Assembly: GCA_009776625.1 (NCBI GenBank)
Contig: WRNL01000011.1
Span: 5,795 to 19,731, forward strand
Direction: 5' to 3'
From: Methanomassiliicoccaceae archaeon
GTDB taxonomy: Archaea; Thermoplasmatota; Thermoplasmata; Methanomassiliicoccales; Methanomethylophilaceae
Length of the DNA: 13,937 nucleotides
The position numbers and the translations under genes were made by a program. Below, one piece after another: positions 12,976 to 13,937 of the stretch. The notes beneath the pieces were generated by a model. It had not been told where the DNA came from. It searched no databases and was given only the letters and a program-made list of their open reading frames with translations. Position 1 is the first letter of the stretch, and the number at the start of each line of letters is the position of its first letter.

Positions 12976-13854
12976 TCAGGAGCCGCTATCGCCCTCGCCG
13001 CCCTCCTCGCTGTCGTCGAACAGCTCGAAGTAGAATGTGCCCCCCGAGCGTTTGCTCAGGTGCCACGCGACGGCCGCCAGCAGGACGCCGACCATGACGC
13101 CCGCGAGCATGAGCGCATGGGCCGCGTCCATGCCGAGGTACTTCCTCAGCTCGGTCTTCTCCAGCGTGATGGGGGCCTGCTGGAGGGCAGGGGTATTGTC
13201 GCCCGGCTCAGTCCCTGTCACCGTTACCACGGCACGCTCGCTCGTGTTGAAGCCCTGGCCGCCCGCCGTCAGGGCGTATATCCCGGTGGGGCATCTTATC
13301 CTGTATTTCCCATCGTTGTCCGTGTGGCCCGTGTAAATCTCCCCGACATCCGTCGGTATGAGGGAGACGGCGGCATTCTTTACCGGTCCCCCCGAGAACA
13401 TGACGGACCCTTCGATGGTGCCCTCTGTCGCGGTCATTATCGCGCTCCGCCTGTCGCCGATCGTGCCGGTGACGGTGTACGTGTGGGTCGCGTTGTTGTA
13501 CGCCACGCCCGAGAGGCTGAGGGCGAGCCTCTCCGAGTCCTGCCGGAAGGTCGCATTGGGGCAGGCTATGACAGTGTACCCACGGACTGAGAAATCGATC
13601 TCGAGGCCGGTGTTCACCCCGACGCCCACGCTGAAGAAGCCGTCGGCGTTCGTGACGCCGCTGGTGAACGGGCCGATCCAGGTGTACACGGTGACGGTGA
13701 CGCCCCCCATGGGCTTCCACCCCGTGTCCGAGACATACCCTTCAATGTAATAGTTGGCGGAATCCCCCTCATCCGCATGCGCCGACGCGGCGGGCATGAC
13801 GGAAAGCGCAAGGAGCAGGACGGCGACCGGTGCCAACAGGAGAGCATGCCTCAT
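12976..13854 (-). CDS. Membrane-anchored surface protein with two carboxypeptidase-regulatory-like repeats
   Basis: The 292-residue protein has a signal peptide (hydrophobic residues about 4-20, ending PAASAHA near 21-27), an extracellular part, one C-terminal membrane segment (about 245-266) and a short cytoplasmic tail ending in an acidic Glu/Asp/Gly/Ser stretch. The outer part looks like two beta-sandwich repeats of the carboxypeptidase-regulatory (CarboxypepD_reg-like) type: residues about 36-113 with VTNADGFFSV (67-76), and about 126-215 with HTDNDGKYRI (177-186). Such domains usually serve adhesion or structural roles at the cell envelope, and no catalytic motif is seen. Possible N-glycosylation sequons (NAT, NTS) occur. 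The gene has its own TATA-like box about 25 bp upstream and is convergent with nmd3. Family and topology are fairly sure; the ligand is unknown. Confidence 0.87.
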   Translation of the reverse strand: MRHALLLAPVAVLLLALSVMPAASAHADEGDSANYYIEGYVSDTGWKPMGGVTVTVYTWIGPFTSGVTNADGFFSVGVGVNTGLEIDFSVRGYTVIACPNATFRQDSERLALSLSGVAYNNATHTYTVTGTIGDRRSAIMTATEGTIEGSVMFSGGPVKNAAVSLIPTDVGEIYTGHTDNDGKYRIRCPTGIYALTAGGQGFNTSERAVVTVTGTEPGDNTPALQQAPITLEKTELRKYLGMDAAHALMLAGVMVGVLLAAVAWHLSKRSGGTFYFELFDDSEEGGEGDSGS

Positions 13855-13875
13855 TGCCGTTCAATGCGCTATCGC

Positions 13876-13883
13876 ATTTAATA
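13876..13883 (-). promoter_or_regulatory. TATA box of the surface protein gene
   Basis: Read on the minus strand it is TATTAAAT within AAAGATATTAAATGCG, centred about 25 bp before the ATG at 13854. This spacing predicts a leaderless or nearly leaderless transcript. Beyond it to the window end the DNA is GC-rich and shows no gene start I can support. Confidence 0.6.
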
Positions 13884-13937
13884 TCTTTTCGAGGCTGGGG
13901 CACGGCGGCGGGGCGAGGCCGCCCGCCGGCACAGGCG

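Overview
The window looks like chromosomal DNA of a euryarchaeal-type archaeon. It carries archaeal primase (PriS), MCM helicase, NMD3, Tsr3, DUF424 and an HPS-RraA fusion, and its starts use TATA-box promoters with little or no leader. The high GC content with heavy use of AGG (Arg) and ATA (Ile) codons fits a GC-rich Thermoplasmatota member, possibly Methanomassiliicoccales. That assignment is inference; no rRNA or methanogenesis gene is present to settle it.

Layout. (1) 1-2922 is an accessory, AT-richer segment. It holds a 3'-truncated (window edge) ATPase_2/DUF234-type ATPase on the minus strand, a 458-bp spacer with a tandem 28-bp repeat and a 25-bp inverted repeat, and a two-gene plus-strand cassette (a possible DUF6978-like protein, then a DUF1828-DUF1829 protein) joined by an ATGA overlap. 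(2) 2926-6809 is core: priS (minus) and a TatD-like hydrolase (plus) diverge from one palindromic TATA box, followed by an MBL-fold protein with an altered metal motif and the membrane protease HtpX. (3) 6823-8115 is a minus-strand fused 3-hexulose-6-phosphate synthase/RraA-like gene. (4) 8363-9354 is a two-gene unit: a low-molecular-weight-phosphatase/ArsC-like protein lacking the catalytic Cys and Arg, overlapping the rRNA modification enzyme Tsr3. (5) 9541-12963 is mcm, a DUF424 gene and nmd3, tightly packed. (6) 12976-13854 (minus) is a membrane-anchored surface protein with two carboxypeptidase-regulatory-like repeats.

Reading across the genes, two information-processing themes alternate: replication (PriS, MCM) and small-subunit/large-subunit ribosome maturation (Tsr3, NMD3). 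The most system-like candidates are the AT-rich DUF6978-like/DUF1828-DUF1829 pair inserted 3 bp from the end of priS beside a mobile-type ATPase, and the pseudo-phosphatase coupled to tsr3. Neither can be given a function from sequence alone. Several genes (ATPase, DUF6978-like, priS, TatD-like, HPS-RraA, surface protein) have an AT-rich box centred about 24-28 bp before the ATG, which suggests leaderless mRNAs, while the MBL and htpX genes have clear Shine-Dalgarno sites.
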